Origin: Thiobacillus sp.
GTDB taxonomy: Bacteria > Pseudomonadota > Gammaproteobacteria > Burkholderiales > Thiobacillaceae
Assembly (NCBI GenBank): GCA_024710445.1
Contig: JANJUT010000126.1
Coordinates: forward strand, 1-5,527
DNA: 5,527 nt
Direction: 5' to 3'
The notes below the pieces were generated by a model. It searched no databases, had not been told where the DNA came from, and saw only the letters and a list, made by a program, of their open reading frames with translations. A program made the translations under genes and the position numbers. Of this stretch, positions 5,208 to 5,527 are shown piece by piece (the stretch's first letter is position 1; the number at the start of each line of letters is the position of its first letter).

Positions 5208-5527
5208 GACGGATTCCTTTTCTGAAAATTCAAGGCCGCTAGCAGCGCCGCGCTGGTCTGCAGCAAAAACCAGATCAGTGCGGCCAGGCTCGGCAAAATC
5301 CCCCACTCCCAGCCCATTCCGGCTGCGATCCCCCCGCTGCAGAATAGCACCGCGCGGAGGCCGTTGTAGCGCCCCAGGCTGTGGCGCAATCCTGCATGCC
5401 ATTCAGTTTGTACGCCGGGACGCAGCCAGACCGGCAAAAGCTGGCTGGCCGCGCCGGATACCAGCGGCAGCATGAAGCCGGCGATGAAAGACCAGATGGG
5501 CTCGGTGGAATAAAAGACGTTGACGGT
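5204..5527 (-). CDS. Polytopic membrane protein, C-terminal part (partial)
   Basis: This open frame enters from the right edge and ends at TGA 5206-5204, giving 107 residues with no stop up to the window end, so the true start is outside. An internal ATG at 5473 is probably not the start, because hydrophobic sequence continues before it. At least three membrane segments are visible: one around IWSFIAGFMLPLVSGAASQLLPVWL, one around AVLFCSGGIAAGMGW and one around LPSLAALIWFLLQTSAALLAAL, followed by a short basic cytoplasmic-type tail FQKRNPS. The GF-x-LPL-x-x-GA-x-x-QLLPVW pattern recalls multi-helix haem/copper-type membrane proteins such as NnrS-like or oxidase subunit I-like proteins, but I cannot confirm it and give no function. 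Its stop codon overlaps the FmdE-like start (ATGA), so the two are probably translated as a coupled pair. Confidence 0.75.
   Translation of the reverse strand, partial: TVNVFYSTEPIWSFIAGFMLPLVSGAASQLLPVWLRPGVQTEWHAGLRHSLGRYNGLRAVLFCSGGIAAGMGWEWGILPSLAALIWFLLQTSAALLAALNFQKRNPS

Noticed and set aside
4773..5225. A 150-codon + strand open frame opposite the FmdE-like gene
   Set aside because: Product resembles the translated complement of a GC-rich gene, with no motif or ribosome site.
5208..5402. Longer start for the FmdE-like gene
   Set aside because: The extension overlaps the coding sequence of the upstream membrane protein in another frame, while the start at 5207 has AAGGA and an ATGA overlap typical of coupled genes.
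1..5527. Mobile elements, CRISPR arrays, tRNA or rRNA genes
   Set aside because: I saw no repeat-spacer pattern, transposase motif, terminal inverted repeats, or tRNA/rRNA signature on either strand.

Overview
The window is 5.5 kb of moderately GC-rich bacterial DNA (roughly 58-60% GC by eye) with dense, well-behaved genes and no mobile elements, RNA genes or CRISPR arrays. A c-type cytochrome, a FadL-type porin, a C-terminal EAL domain and E. coli-like Shine-Dalgarno sequences point to a Gram-negative proteobacterium. A respiratory betaproteobacterium is my best guess, but that is inference and not read from a marker gene.

Layout, left to right: (1) the last 48 codons of an EAL-domain (cyclic-di-GMP phosphodiesterase type) protein on the + strand, convergent with (2) a 414-residue nitronate monooxygenase-like flavoprotein on the - strand that carries a Cys-containing C-terminal extension. 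(3) A 352-bp divergent control region (1413-1764) holds a candidate - strand promoter with a perfect 15-bp palindrome at its -35 edge, and a strong + strand sigma70-type promoter. The + promoter has one perfect inverted repeat inside its -35/-10 spacer and a second, 32-bp dyad over the predicted transcription start. (4) On the + strand follow a secreted cytochrome c'-like protein, a compact FadL/TodX-family outer-membrane channel, a 67-residue DUF2892-type membrane protein and a TetR-family regulator. (5) On the - strand, converging on the regulator with overlapping stop codons, are an FmdE-like protein and the 3' end of a polytopic membrane protein, joined by an ATGA stop/start overlap.

The most coherent reading is a small inducible envelope module: a hydrophobic-compound channel in the outer membrane, a periplasmic haem protein and a small inner-membrane protein. 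It lies beside a TetR regulator that could act on the two dyads over the module's promoter. The substrate cannot be read from the sequence. The nitronate monooxygenase diverges from the same control region but has its own candidate promoter and palindrome. The FmdE-like/membrane-protein pair looks like a separate, translationally coupled unit.
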